NCBI GenBank assembly: GCA_025210475.1
Contig: JAOARW010000068.1
Location: forward strand, 18,167-82,166
Direction: 5' to 3'
Source: Carboxylicivirga sp.
GTDB lineage: Bacteria > Bacteroidota > Bacteroidia > Bacteroidales > Marinilabiliaceae
DNA length: 64,000 nucleotides
Every line of letters starts with the position of its first letter. Position 1 is the stretch's first letter. The notes under the pieces are model-generated. The model was not told the origin of the DNA and ran no database searches. It worked only from the letters and a program-made list of their open reading frames with translations. The translations under genes and the position numbers were made by a program. Positions 35,701 to 44,092 of the stretch are shown here, in pieces.

Positions 35701-38028
35701 GGTTCGCCTTTGTTTTTGGTTGGTACGATTTCAGATGATACAGAACGAAATCGTTTAGAAAAAGAAACGAAAGAACAAAGATCACAACTACAGAAGTTTT
35801 TGGATGTAAGTCCGATAGGTGTTGCAATAGCAGTCAAAGGCAAGATCAAGTATGTTAATGAGTCGTTTCATCAAACATTTGGCCTGATAAATGGAGATTC
35901 AATTTTTGTTTTAAGTGTTGACCCTAACGAAAAAGATAAAGCACATGAGGTTTTCGAAACAAATGGAGAACTATCTAATTTCCAGATAAAGCTATATGAT
36001 AAAAATAAAGCTATTGTAGATGTACTGCTTAGTACTAATCGCATCTTTTATAAAGGTGAAGAGGCATTATTGGGATGGGTGGTTAATGTTTCTGAACTTA
36101 AAAAAGTTGAGAATGAGCTTAAAGAGGTCAGTCAGGAAGTACGCAAAGCTAACCTGAAATTGGCCAATCGGATGAAGCAATTGTATGACATGGTTATCGA
36201 ACTGCCAATTGCTACTATTCTATTTGAAGAGGAAAACAATAATGTTATCCTTAATCAAAAATTTACAGACTTATTAGGCTATGATATCGAAGATTTGCCT
36301 GATTATGATTCATATTGGAAACTTTTTTATCCTGATCCGGAGTGTCGTCAGGAAATGAAGGATCAAATGCTAAACAATCATAATAATCAGGATGGAAAGA
36401 TCATGAAGCCAATCGAATCTGTAATTACAGATAAGTCAGGCCAAGATCATGTTGTTGAAATATACTCTCAGAACATAGGAGGCTTTTCATTAAGTATGAT
36501 CGTAGATATGAACGAACATAAACGATTTGAGATGTCCTTGCAGGAAGCCAAAGAATTGGCCGATGAGGCTAATCGCTCTAAATCATCCTTTTTGGCTAAC
36601 ATGAGTCACGAAATAAGAACACCGATGAATGCGGTGCTCGGTTTTTCGGATTTATTAGAAAAACTGGTTCAAACAGACGTCGAAAAGAATTACCTGCGAT
36701 CAATAAAATCAAGCGGTAAAAGTTTATTGACATTAATAAACGACATTCTTGATTTATCAAAGATTGAAGCAGGTAAGATGAATCTGGATTTCAATTACTT
36801 TAATTCACGATACGTAATTGAAGACATTCAAAACATCTTTTCACTTAAGATTCAAGAAAAAGGAATCGATTTTATAATTGAAATCGATGAATCATTGCCT
36901 CAATATATTTACTCAGATGAAATTCGTTTCAGACAAATATTAGTTAATCTGGTTAATAATGCTATTAAATTTACCGAAGCCGGATATGTTAAAATTACGG
37001 TGAAAGTGATGGAGGCCTATACTGATTCAGAGGAAAATCAATTTATTGATCTTGATTTGGATATTGAAGATACCGGTATTGGTATTTCGAAGAGTTTTAT
37101 GAATCGCATCTTCAATACTTTTACACAACAAGAAGGGAAAGCCAATAAGAAGTTTGGTGGTACCGGACTAGGATTAGCCATTTCCAAAAATTTGGCTAAA
37201 ATGATGAATGGTGATATCAGCGTAAAAAGTAAAGAAGGAAAGGGAACGACCTTTACATTGTACTTAAAGCAGGTACCATATAATAACGAAGTGGAATTGC
37301 AGGAAGAGGCGCAGGTAATCGATATAGATCTGATTGATTTTCATCCTGCTACGGTAATGATTGTAGATGATATCGAAGATAATCGCAATTATATAAAAGG
37401 CGCTTTAAGTCAGTATGGTTTGGATTTAATTGAAGCCGAAGATGGTAAAATTGCCTACGATAAGCTGCTCAAACAAAAAGTGGATTGTATTTTAACAGAC
37501 CTAAGAATGCCAAATATGGATGGTTTCGAACTTATAGAAGCCATTCATGCCAATAAGGACTTAAAATCAATTCCTATAATTGCTACCTCAGCATCGGTAA
37601 TGGCTTTTAGTGTGGAGAAAGCAAGGGATTATAATTTCGATGATTTTCTTTCAAAGCCTGTTCGTTTAAATGAGTTGATAAGCTGTTTAATAAAGTACCT
37701 GCCATCTGATGTAATTGAACCAAAACCAGATGAGGAAACAGATAATGATTCACCAATTGAGCTGCAAGGCTCTACCGAACAGTTTTATGCTTCTCTGGAA
37801 GAAATAAAAGAAATGCATTTGGCATTGAAAAAGCAATTGTCGATGGTTGAAATTGAAGTATTTGCCAATAAGATACTTGAATGTGCCGGCAAATTCAAAG
37901 TTGGTATTTTGCGCGATTATGGTCAGAAAGTTAAGTCGGCAGTTGACAGTTTTGACGTTGAGAAAATGAAAATCTTAATTAATCAGTTCGAAGATTTTAT
38001 TGAAAACCTTAAGATCCGTATTGTTTAG
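32767..38028 (+). CDS. Large hybrid sensor histidine kinase (7TM-Cache-HAMP-PASx5-HK-REC)
   Basis: A 1753-residue hybrid kinase. Order: six N-terminal helices containing three copies of an AFGF motif; a seventh helix; a periplasmic Cache sensor (about 265-500); a helix and HAMP; five PAS domains, the second and third (LLVSNLPGVVYRC and SLVSNMPSVVYRC) being tandem duplicates; HisKA with SHEIRTP (His about 1281); HATPase (NAIKFTEAG, DTGIGIS, GGTGLGLAIS); and a receiver with Asp about 1578 (LTDLRMPNMDGFE). The last 100 residues are helical without a recognisable HPt histidine. The ATG at 32767 is preferred over an upstream GTG (32719). No dedicated response regulator is adjacent. Confidence 0.9.
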   Translation: MNAKSKSLKVFSWISIFFSLGIILIGISVIFNWYKYDETIFQTMPKAVPMPFISAFGFVLSGAALLIYKLWHKRISKILGLILIALGVFTLFQYLFVWDIEFDEVLIKQFFTHKVRSNAQMAPYAAFGFSIIGVLLLIDRGKSSSNSSLIIKGVLSTVLLLIGVLAFVGNVIDFEYVTGGSRLTKMTKHSAFGFIILGLVALIRIWYLEGGQKWIESSISRRLSMYIILPIMSLYIILATYSINKVKSATYKQAYLKQEEVVYENTGVIENQLRSLEEVARSTKRLIELPVGLKDEVVINSLKRNLENEYIHGSAAVFAHDEKHELDKIFAPYVHKELNNSEYIDIGAVTYDSIVGNHSWYEHPKNTGLPVWSEPFFDEIFEKDWMLIYSIPAYKDDQFEAVVAIDILLKDVSKVIKDKNLDKYAYGIISKEGNFIYTSYDSTLVGTNIYKQGDARSVLSKDREALADAMLMGQHGNMAVDLMDGDVFHTVYGPIGSTGWVFYIGTRQSSILAPVRRVLFPMIIVFLIILFLFVIIIYTVSKQLSNRILNLNAVTKSIALGNLSASIEIKDDDEIGKLSQNFLRMTDNLERRDNQLTELNEELESKVEKRTLDLVTEKLFSETFLDSLQAIFYAFDSDMKLIRWNKKYEELSGYGKDRSNNDESLNIGFEDDSQSLVKLAEQAKKDGFVSEEAVITDRKGEPIPYLFNGYKIEVKDELYIVGVGVDISELKQAQVKLAQNELEFNLLVSNLPGVVYRCPINDPMKIDFVNDEIEKLSGYPKEDFLGKNPIRTFEDIIHPDDLNMVGRNINSAIKNNSSFLLEYRMIHKNGQLKYVYEQGQAISMADGQPDFIVGSIFDDTDRKTASEALKDSERLFKSLVSNMPSVVYRCSLKAPWQMYYMSDEMENLSGYPNIDFVGDKSKRTYDEVIHPQDRNKVSSCVQKAVDRNRPFKCAYRIVNKDGQIRYVYDQGQAFYKDDGSPLFLVGTISDDTERNRLEKETKEQRSQLQKFLDVSPIGVAIAVKGKIKYVNESFHQTFGLINGDSIFVLSVDPNEKDKAHEVFETNGELSNFQIKLYDKNKAIVDVLLSTNRIFYKGEEALLGWVVNVSELKKVENELKEVSQEVRKANLKLANRMKQLYDMVIELPIATILFEEENNNVILNQKFTDLLGYDIEDLPDYDSYWKLFYPDPECRQEMKDQMLNNHNNQDGKIMKPIESVITDKSGQDHVVEIYSQNIGGFSLSMIVDMNEHKRFEMSLQEAKELADEANRSKSSFLANMSHEIRTPMNAVLGFSDLLEKLVQTDVEKNYLRSIKSSGKSLLTLINDILDLSKIEAGKMNLDFNYFNSRYVIEDIQNIFSLKIQEKGIDFIIEIDESLPQYIYSDEIRFRQILVNLVNNAIKFTEAGYVKITVKVMEAYTDSEENQFIDLDLDIEDTGIGISKSFMNRIFNTFTQQEGKANKKFGGTGLGLAISKNLAKMMNGDISVKSKEGKGTTFTLYLKQVPYNNEVELQEEAQVIDIDLIDFHPATVMIVDDIEDNRNYIKGALSQYGLDLIEAEDGKIAYDKLLKQKVDCILTDLRMPNMDGFELIEAIHANKDLKSIPIIATSASVMAFSVEKARDYNFDDFLSKPVRLNELISCLIKYLPSDVIEPKPDEETDNDSPIELQGSTEQFYASLEEIKEMHLALKKQLSMVEIEVFANKILECAGKFKVGILRDYGQKVKSAVDSFDVEKMKILINQFEDFIENLKIRIV

Positions 38029-38171
38029 TTTTTTATATAGTTGATGTTACTTTACAAACCCAGTAATGGAGTTTGTTTCAAATTGTTGATAATTAAAGCA
38101 TCATAAAATTTCATCATTTAATTTCGCGAGTATTAATTGTATCGATACTAAAAATCGTTTTAGCAATAATC

Positions 38172-38201
38172 TTTGATTGTCCGATTCTGTTTGTAAATTT
38201 G
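38172..38201 (+). promoter_or_regulatory. Promoter of the propeller-AraC regulator gene
   Basis: TTTG at 38172-38175 and TAAATTTG at 38194-38201 are separated by 18 bases, a good match to the Bacteroidota -33/-7 promoter. The start codon follows at 38235. Confidence 0.6.
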
Positions 38202-38221
38202 GCTTCGGAATAACCAAATTT
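38195..38221. promoter_or_regulatory. Inverted repeat overlapping the -7 box (candidate operator)
   Basis: AAATTTGG (38195-38202) and CCAAATTT (38214-38221) form a perfect 8-base inverted repeat with an 11-base spacer. Because it covers the -7 box and the expected start site, it could be a binding site for a dimeric regulator or a 5' hairpin in the transcript. Confidence 0.4.
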
Positions 38222-38234
38222 GAGTTTTTAATTG

Positions 38235-40991
38235 ATGCGAAAAAGATTGATTCATTTTATGTGTTTGCTATTTCTGTTGCCTTTTTTTGGCAATGCAGGT
38301 GAATATAAAATGAGTAATCTAACAACCAAAGATGGATTATTTGGTGATCGTATCTTTAAATCTTTTCGCGATAAGGATGGCTATTTATGGATGTTGGGCA
38401 TTGGTGGAGTTGCCCGCTACGATGGCAAATATATTACCAATTACCTGCCTGGTAATCCAATGTCGAAACAGTATATAAAAGGTGATCGCTTATACACCAT
38501 TTGCCAGGACAATAATGGAACGATCTGGATTGGTGGCAATGGTGGTTTAAACCGTTTCGATCCGGTAGCCAACACTTTTACTCCAATAAAAATAGAAGGC
38601 ATAAATGATATACGCTTTGTAGGTAATTACAGCGCTGATTCAATATGGGTTTCAGGCATGGGATCTAAAAACTTTCTTCTGGATGTTCATTCCAATATTC
38701 CAACCAAACGAGAAGAGAAGGTTATATTCTCAGCTTCAGCAAAAGATCAGGAAGGAAACATCTGGTTAAGTACCTTTGATGGAAGAATCTTTAAAAACTA
38801 CAAGGCAACTAAAATTGATTATCATTTACGGATCAGAGACATCTGTTTTACACCTTCAGGTAGTTTGTACATGGCAACGGACAATGGGATGACTGTTGAT
38901 CGCCATTTTATAAAGCGTTTTTCTTCATCGAACAAAGGAAAGGTAGGTAAGCTTGAATTCTGGTTATCAGGCCGCATAGTCTACACAATTGCATATTATG
39001 AAGGTTGCATATGGGCTGGCACCGATAATGGATTAAACCAATGCGAGCTTAATAATCGTGACTTACCAAATCGAATTCAGGATTATTATAGTGTTACTAA
39101 AAGTTCGTTTTCGATAACCAATAATCTGATTCAGGATGTTTTTTGTGATAAGGAAGGGATTCTGTGGATAAGCACTTACGGAGGGGTTAACAAAATAGAT
39201 CCATCTAAGCAATGGTTTGAAAGTTTTCGTTACGATCCTGAGGAAAACAATACGCTTCACGATAATTATATATTTCCAATACATGGAGATAAAAAAGGTT
39301 GCATATGGATGGGAAGTTATACCTCAGGTGTTTCATGCTTTAATACCGAAACCGGTGTATTTACCTATTATAATAAGGAAAACTCTGTGTTGGACGATAA
39401 TCTTATCGTACAAATTTATTCTGACGATACCGGAAAAACCTGGATCACTACTTCACGGAAAATTTATCATTATAATAAAGGCGAACTAAAGCCGGTTGAG
39501 TTTAGCAATTTTAAAAAAGTTCACACGATTAAATCAATCATTCAGAATGCCGATGGCAGTTATTGGATGGGATCGTACAATTGGCTATTTAAAATTACTC
39601 AGTTAACTAATGGGGAGTATCAAATTGAAAAAGAGATTGAGCTAAAAGATGCGGGAGCAATATTCTGTTTGCACACGGATACCTATCAACGTTTATGGTT
39701 GGGATGTGCACATGGTTTGTATTTATTACAGGATATTGAATCAACTAACTTTATCGCCTTCAAAAAGAAAAATTATCCAATTCTTAAAAGTCATCTTATT
39801 CAAACCATGGAAGAAGATTCTTATGGTAATTTGTGGTTAGGCTCTGACAATGGTTTGTATTGCATTGAAAATGACAGCATTTTTAAAACCAATCCGCAAA
39901 ATATACAGTTTAAAGCTTTTTTTAAAGAAGATGGCATGAGCTCAAGTTATGTACCAGGTTTGGTGCAAGGAAACGATGGTGAAATGTGGGTTAGCTCTTG
40001 GAAAGAATTAATGAAATATGATCCGAAAGGACTTGGTATTGGAAAGTTTACGCATTATTCCTCTGATGAAGGGATTGTTAGCGAAAAGTTTAATCGATTC
40101 GGAAATTACCTCGATACCTTAACAAATATGGCCTATTTTGGAAGTGCCAATGGTGTAAACTATTTCAGTATCGATAACAAAACTAAAACTCCTGATTCTG
40201 CACGAGTATTAATACACCGGATTTTATTAGACGGAGAAGAACTTAATTATGGTAAGTATAATAATGAGTTTTTTCTTGATAATTATTTATCAGGATCAAG
40301 TGATATAAATATACATTTTGGTTCATCGAGTTTGTTGTCACCCCTAAAACAGGTTTTTGCCTGGAAGTTGGTTGGAAGAGATACGGAATGGAACTATACC
40401 CGTAAGCGAGAAATTATTTTACAGGATTTAACAAGCGGCGATTATCAATTGCAAATTGGTGTGGTAATAAATAAAAAGGTTGAACCTTCTTTTGAAATGA
40501 ATTTTGAAGTTCAATCGAACAGAATTAAATATCTGCTGCTTTCAATTCTACTCGTGATTTGTTTTGGAGTAGTTTATTATTTAATTCAGCTAAAAAGAAG
40601 TAAGAAAACAAACACCAAATACGAATATTCGAAGTTAACCAGCGACAAGTCTTCCGAAATTGTTGATCAGCTCAATCTGGTAATGAAAGAACAAAAACCA
40701 TATTTAAATCCAGAATTAACGGTTAACGATCTGGCAGGTATGGTAGGTGTCAATTCAACAAAACTGTCGCAGGTACTCAACGATTATTTACAAACCCGAT
40801 TTTACGAATACGTAAATAAGTATCGGGTCGAAGAATTTGTTGCATGTCTCGAAAAGGATGAAAATAAAAAGATGACCCTAATCGCCCTATCAGAAAAATG
40901 TGGTTTTTCATCCAAATCATCTTTCTATCGCTTTTTTAAAGAAGTTAAAGGAACTACCCCTGCCCAGTACGTAAAAAGTCAAAAAAACTAA
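38235..40991 (+). CDS. Membrane-spanning propeller/Y_Y_Y sensor fused directly to an AraC DNA-binding domain
   Basis: A 918-residue one-protein regulator. It has a signal peptide, then about 14 Reg_prop blades (DKDGYLWMLGIGGVARYDG, NNGTIWIGGNGGLNRFD and others, about 25-670), a Y_Y_Y domain, one membrane helix (about 765-787) and a C-terminal AraC-type double helix-turn-helix (LTVNDLAGMVGVN and LIALSEKCGFSSKSSFYRFF). The sensor and output resemble Bacteroidota hybrid two-component systems, but the histidine kinase and receiver are absent: about 40 residues join the membrane helix to the HTH. It presumably acts while membrane-bound. The three sulfatase genes downstream are the probable targets. 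Confidence 0.88.
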   Translation: MRKRLIHFMCLLFLLPFFGNAGEYKMSNLTTKDGLFGDRIFKSFRDKDGYLWMLGIGGVARYDGKYITNYLPGNPMSKQYIKGDRLYTICQDNNGTIWIGGNGGLNRFDPVANTFTPIKIEGINDIRFVGNYSADSIWVSGMGSKNFLLDVHSNIPTKREEKVIFSASAKDQEGNIWLSTFDGRIFKNYKATKIDYHLRIRDICFTPSGSLYMATDNGMTVDRHFIKRFSSSNKGKVGKLEFWLSGRIVYTIAYYEGCIWAGTDNGLNQCELNNRDLPNRIQDYYSVTKSSFSITNNLIQDVFCDKEGILWISTYGGVNKIDPSKQWFESFRYDPEENNTLHDNYIFPIHGDKKGCIWMGSYTSGVSCFNTETGVFTYYNKENSVLDDNLIVQIYSDDTGKTWITTSRKIYHYNKGELKPVEFSNFKKVHTIKSIIQNADGSYWMGSYNWLFKITQLTNGEYQIEKEIELKDAGAIFCLHTDTYQRLWLGCAHGLYLLQDIESTNFIAFKKKNYPILKSHLIQTMEEDSYGNLWLGSDNGLYCIENDSIFKTNPQNIQFKAFFKEDGMSSSYVPGLVQGNDGEMWVSSWKELMKYDPKGLGIGKFTHYSSDEGIVSEKFNRFGNYLDTLTNMAYFGSANGVNYFSIDNKTKTPDSARVLIHRILLDGEELNYGKYNNEFFLDNYLSGSSDINIHFGSSSLLSPLKQVFAWKLVGRDTEWNYTRKREIILQDLTSGDYQLQIGVVINKKVEPSFEMNFEVQSNRIKYLLLSILLVICFGVVYYLIQLKRSKKTNTKYEYSKLTSDKSSEIVDQLNLVMKEQKPYLNPELTVNDLAGMVGVNSTKLSQVLNDYLQTRFYEYVNKYRVEEFVACLEKDENKKMTLIALSEKCGFSSKSSFYRFFKEVKGTTPAQYVKSQKN

Positions 40992-41062
40992 GTTTTTTTT
41001 CTGTCTCAATTTATAGACACCTTTTCGATGCCCTGAAATATAGTATTTTATAGTCTGCGATT

Positions 41063-41070
41063 TATTTTTG
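41063..41070 (+). promoter_or_regulatory. Candidate -7 box (TATTTTTG) for the sulfatase operon
   Basis: TATTTTTG matches TAnnTTTG, 24 bases before the first sulfatase ATG. No good -33 TTTG is seen, as may be expected for an activator-dependent promoter. Confidence 0.45.
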
Positions 41071-41093
41071 GCTAAATAAAATCTATATGGACT

Positions 41094-42590
41094 ATGTACG
41101 TAACTAAATTTGAATTGAGAAGCAGGTCAGCCATATTTATAGTTGGATTACTGTTTTTAATAGGATGTTTCCCCAGCAATATTTCAGCAAAAGACCGAGG
41201 GGGTAAAAAGCCAAATATTATACTTATTATGGCCGATGATTTAGGGTGGGGCGATACCGGCTATAATGGTAATCGAATAATCATAACACCAGCCTTAGAT
41301 GAAATGGCTCGAGAAGGGGTGAAGTTTAATCGTTTCTATTCGGCTTCGGCTGTTTGTTCTCCTACACGTGCCAGCGTATTAACCGGGCGTAACCCTTATC
41401 GTACAGGCGTTTTTCATGCCAATACCGGCATTTTACGACCCGAAGAAGTGACATTACCTGAATTACTAAAAGAAGAAGGATATATGACCGGACACTTTGG
41501 GAAATGGCACCTTGGTACATTAACGACTAAAGAAAAAGATGCCAACCGTGGTCGCGTTGGAAATACAAAAGAATATAATCCACCTGCATTACATGGTTAT
41601 GATGATGCATTTGTGACAGAATCAAAAGTACCGACTTATGATCCAATGAAAAAGCCTTCAAAAAGGTTCGATCGTAAAGGATGGTCGTACCTGAAGGACG
41701 GTGAGGAATATACCGAATATGGCACTTATTACTGGGATATCGACGGAAATAAAGTAAGTAATAATCTGGAAGGAGATGATAGTCGTATTATAATGGATCG
41801 CGTTTTACCTTTCATCGATGAAGCTAATAATAATGAGCAGCCTTTCTTTGCTGTTGTATGGTTTCATACACCTCATATGCCGTGTGTGGCAGGCCCAAAG
41901 CATCAGGAGATGTACAAAGATCAAGGTGAATTGATGCGCAATTATGCAGGCTGTGTAACGGCTATGGACGAGCAGATTGGCCGTTTACGTGCCTACCTTA
42001 AGGAAGTAGGTAAAGATTCCAATACAATGATTTGGTTTTGCAGCGATAACGGACCTGAAAATGGAAACCCGGGATCTACTGCCGGATTTCGCGACCGTAA
42101 ACGAGCTTTGTATGAAGGAGGTATTCGTGTGCCTGGTGTAATGGTTTGGCCTAAGCAAGTTAAAAAGGGCTTTGAAACAGACATCCCTTGCGTAACATCG
42201 GATTATCTGCCAACGATTATGGACGTTTTAAATATCGACGAAAGTAAAGCAACAAATAAATTAGATGGTATCAGTTTGCTATCTCTTTTAAAGGGAAAAA
42301 TGAAGGAGCGTGCTGAGGGAATAGGTTTTTGTATTAACAGAAAAGCAACTTATTCCGATAATCGATTCAAGCTTTATGCTGAAAATGGCCAGTTTGAACT
42401 TTATGATATTGTAAATGATCCTTATGAAGAACACAATATTATTAACGAAGATAATGAGGAACTCACAAAATTGATGACTAAGCAACTACGGGATTTTATA
42501 GAGTCGTGTAAATCAAGTTTCGATGGTGATGAATATGGAACCAATTCGGTTGAGAAGTTAAATCAAAAGTGGTCTGATCCATTAAAGTAA
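41094..42590 (+). CDS. Sulfatase (S1 family, Cys-type), first of three
   Basis: A 498-residue exported sulfatase. An N-terminal hydrophobic segment with LIGC suggests a signal peptide, possibly a lipoprotein. The metal-binding ADDLGWGD (D48, D49) and the formylglycine site CSPTRASVLTGR (C88, P90, R92) are intact, as is FGKWHLG. It hydrolyses sulfate esters, most likely from a sulfated polysaccharide; regioselectivity cannot be read. It is followed after 20 bases by the second sulfatase and lies downstream of the propeller-AraC regulator. Confidence 0.92.
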   Translation: MYVTKFELRSRSAIFIVGLLFLIGCFPSNISAKDRGGKKPNIILIMADDLGWGDTGYNGNRIIITPALDEMAREGVKFNRFYSASAVCSPTRASVLTGRNPYRTGVFHANTGILRPEEVTLPELLKEEGYMTGHFGKWHLGTLTTKEKDANRGRVGNTKEYNPPALHGYDDAFVTESKVPTYDPMKKPSKRFDRKGWSYLKDGEEYTEYGTYYWDIDGNKVSNNLEGDDSRIIMDRVLPFIDEANNNEQPFFAVVWFHTPHMPCVAGPKHQEMYKDQGELMRNYAGCVTAMDEQIGRLRAYLKEVGKDSNTMIWFCSDNGPENGNPGSTAGFRDRKRALYEGGIRVPGVMVWPKQVKKGFETDIPCVTSDYLPTIMDVLNIDESKATNKLDGISLLSLLKGKMKERAEGIGFCINRKATYSDNRFKLYAENGQFELYDIVNDPYEEHNIINEDNEELTKLMTKQLRDFIESCKSSFDGDEYGTNSVEKLNQKWSDPLK

Positions 42591-42610
42591 TCATCAAATA
42601 AATAATTGTC

Positions 42611-44092
42611 ATGAAAAAAATTCTGATATTACTATCTGTTTTAACCATATCCGTTTCCGTGCTTAAAGCCAGAGAGAAAAAGCCAAATTTCATTTTTATT
42701 TTGGTGGATGATCTCGGTAAGGAATGGGTGTCGTGTTATGGAGCAAAAGACATTAAAACGCCAAATATTGATAAGCTGGCCAGTGAAGGCATCAAGTTTA
42801 ATAAAGTGTATTCGATGCCACAATGCACGCCAAGTCGGGTAGCCTTGCTATCAGGTCAATATCCATATAAAAACGGTTGGATTAACCATTATGACGTGCC
42901 CCGCTGGGGACATGGTGCTCGTTTTGACCCCGTGCTTAATCCATCCTATGCAAAGGAGTTAAGAGACAAGGGATATAAAACCTGTGCTGCAGGAAAATGG
43001 CAAATCAGTGATTTTCGTGTTGAACCGGAAGCCATGGTTAATGCCGGTTTTGATGAGTATTGTATGTGGACAGGTTATGAAAGTAATAACGAGCCGAGTG
43101 AAAAGCGTTATTGGAACCCATACCTGCACACCAAAGACGGTAGCCGAACTTATGAAGGACAATTTGGCCCGGATGTTTTCTGTGATTTTGTGATTGACTT
43201 TATGGAGAAGAATAAGCAGGATCCGATGTGTATTTATTACCCAATGGTGCTGACGCACGGACCGTTTGTTCATACACCCCATGAACCCAATGTAAAGAGT
43301 AAATACGATAAACATTGTGCTATGGTAAGGTATACCGATTATATAGTCGGTAAGATTGAAAAGGCGATTGATCGATTGGGTATTGAGGATAATACTTATC
43401 TGATCTTTACAACTGATAATGGTACATCTGGAACTGTTATCGGCAGACGCGATGATGTATATATTCGAGGCGGGAAAGCTCATCTGAGTGAGAATGGCAT
43501 TAATTCTCCTTTTATTGTGAAGACACCTAATGCCGTTAAAAATCATGATACTGATGCTTTGGTTGATTTCACCGATATATATCCAACTTTATTGGATCTG
43601 GCAGGTGTGAAAAGTAAGAATAAATCTCAGTTGGATGGTCAATCTTTTGCCAAGGTTATCAATGGTAAAGCAACTCAGGGCAAACGTGATTGGACCTTAT
43701 CCATGGGCGGCTATCGTGCAATGATTGGAAACGATGGTCGTGTAAAGAATTGTTTTGTATTTCGCGATCGTATTCTCCGTAATGATCGCTACAAAGCCTA
43801 TGTCGATACACTAAAAAATATTCATCGAATCTATGATTTGGAGGCTGATCCTTATGAGCAAAAGAATTTGATTGATGAGCCAGGTTTACTTTCCGTTCTT
43901 AAACAATTTCAAACCATTTTGGATGATATCCCAAATCAGGATAACCATCCTAAGTATACAAAAAGTTCAGAAAGTCCTGAGAATGTGCCAGTGAAAAGTT
44001 TTAACAAGGCGGCAATGTCTTCCAAAAACAGGAATAATATGAAAAAACTGGCAACAGAGAAAGAATATGAGAAATTTAAGAATGCTAACTAA
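42611..44092 (+). CDS. Sulfatase (S1 family, Cys-type), second of three
   Basis: A 493-residue periplasmic sulfatase with signal peptide (MKKILILLSVLTISVSVLKA), metal site VDDLGKEW (D33, D34), formylglycine site CTPSRVALLSGQ (C72, P74, R76) and AAGKWQIS. The sequence differs substantially from the first sulfatase, so the two probably have different linkage specificity. Its stop codon overlaps the first possible start of the third sulfatase by one base, showing a single operon. Confidence 0.92.
   Translation: MKKILILLSVLTISVSVLKAREKKPNFIFILVDDLGKEWVSCYGAKDIKTPNIDKLASEGIKFNKVYSMPQCTPSRVALLSGQYPYKNGWINHYDVPRWGHGARFDPVLNPSYAKELRDKGYKTCAAGKWQISDFRVEPEAMVNAGFDEYCMWTGYESNNEPSEKRYWNPYLHTKDGSRTYEGQFGPDVFCDFVIDFMEKNKQDPMCIYYPMVLTHGPFVHTPHEPNVKSKYDKHCAMVRYTDYIVGKIEKAIDRLGIEDNTYLIFTTDNGTSGTVIGRRDDVYIRGGKAHLSENGINSPFIVKTPNAVKNHDTDALVDFTDIYPTLLDLAGVKSKNKSQLDGQSFAKVINGKATQGKRDWTLSMGGYRAMIGNDGRVKNCFVFRDRILRNDRYKAYVDTLKNIHRIYDLEADPYEQKNLIDEPGLLSVLKQFQTILDDIPNQDNHPKYTKSSESPENVPVKSFNKAAMSSKNRNNMKKLATEKEYEKFKNAN

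Noticed and set aside
42959..43546. Minus-strand open frame of 195 codons over the second sulfatase
   Set aside because: It overlaps conserved sulfatase coding sequence and has no domain or ribosome-binding signal.
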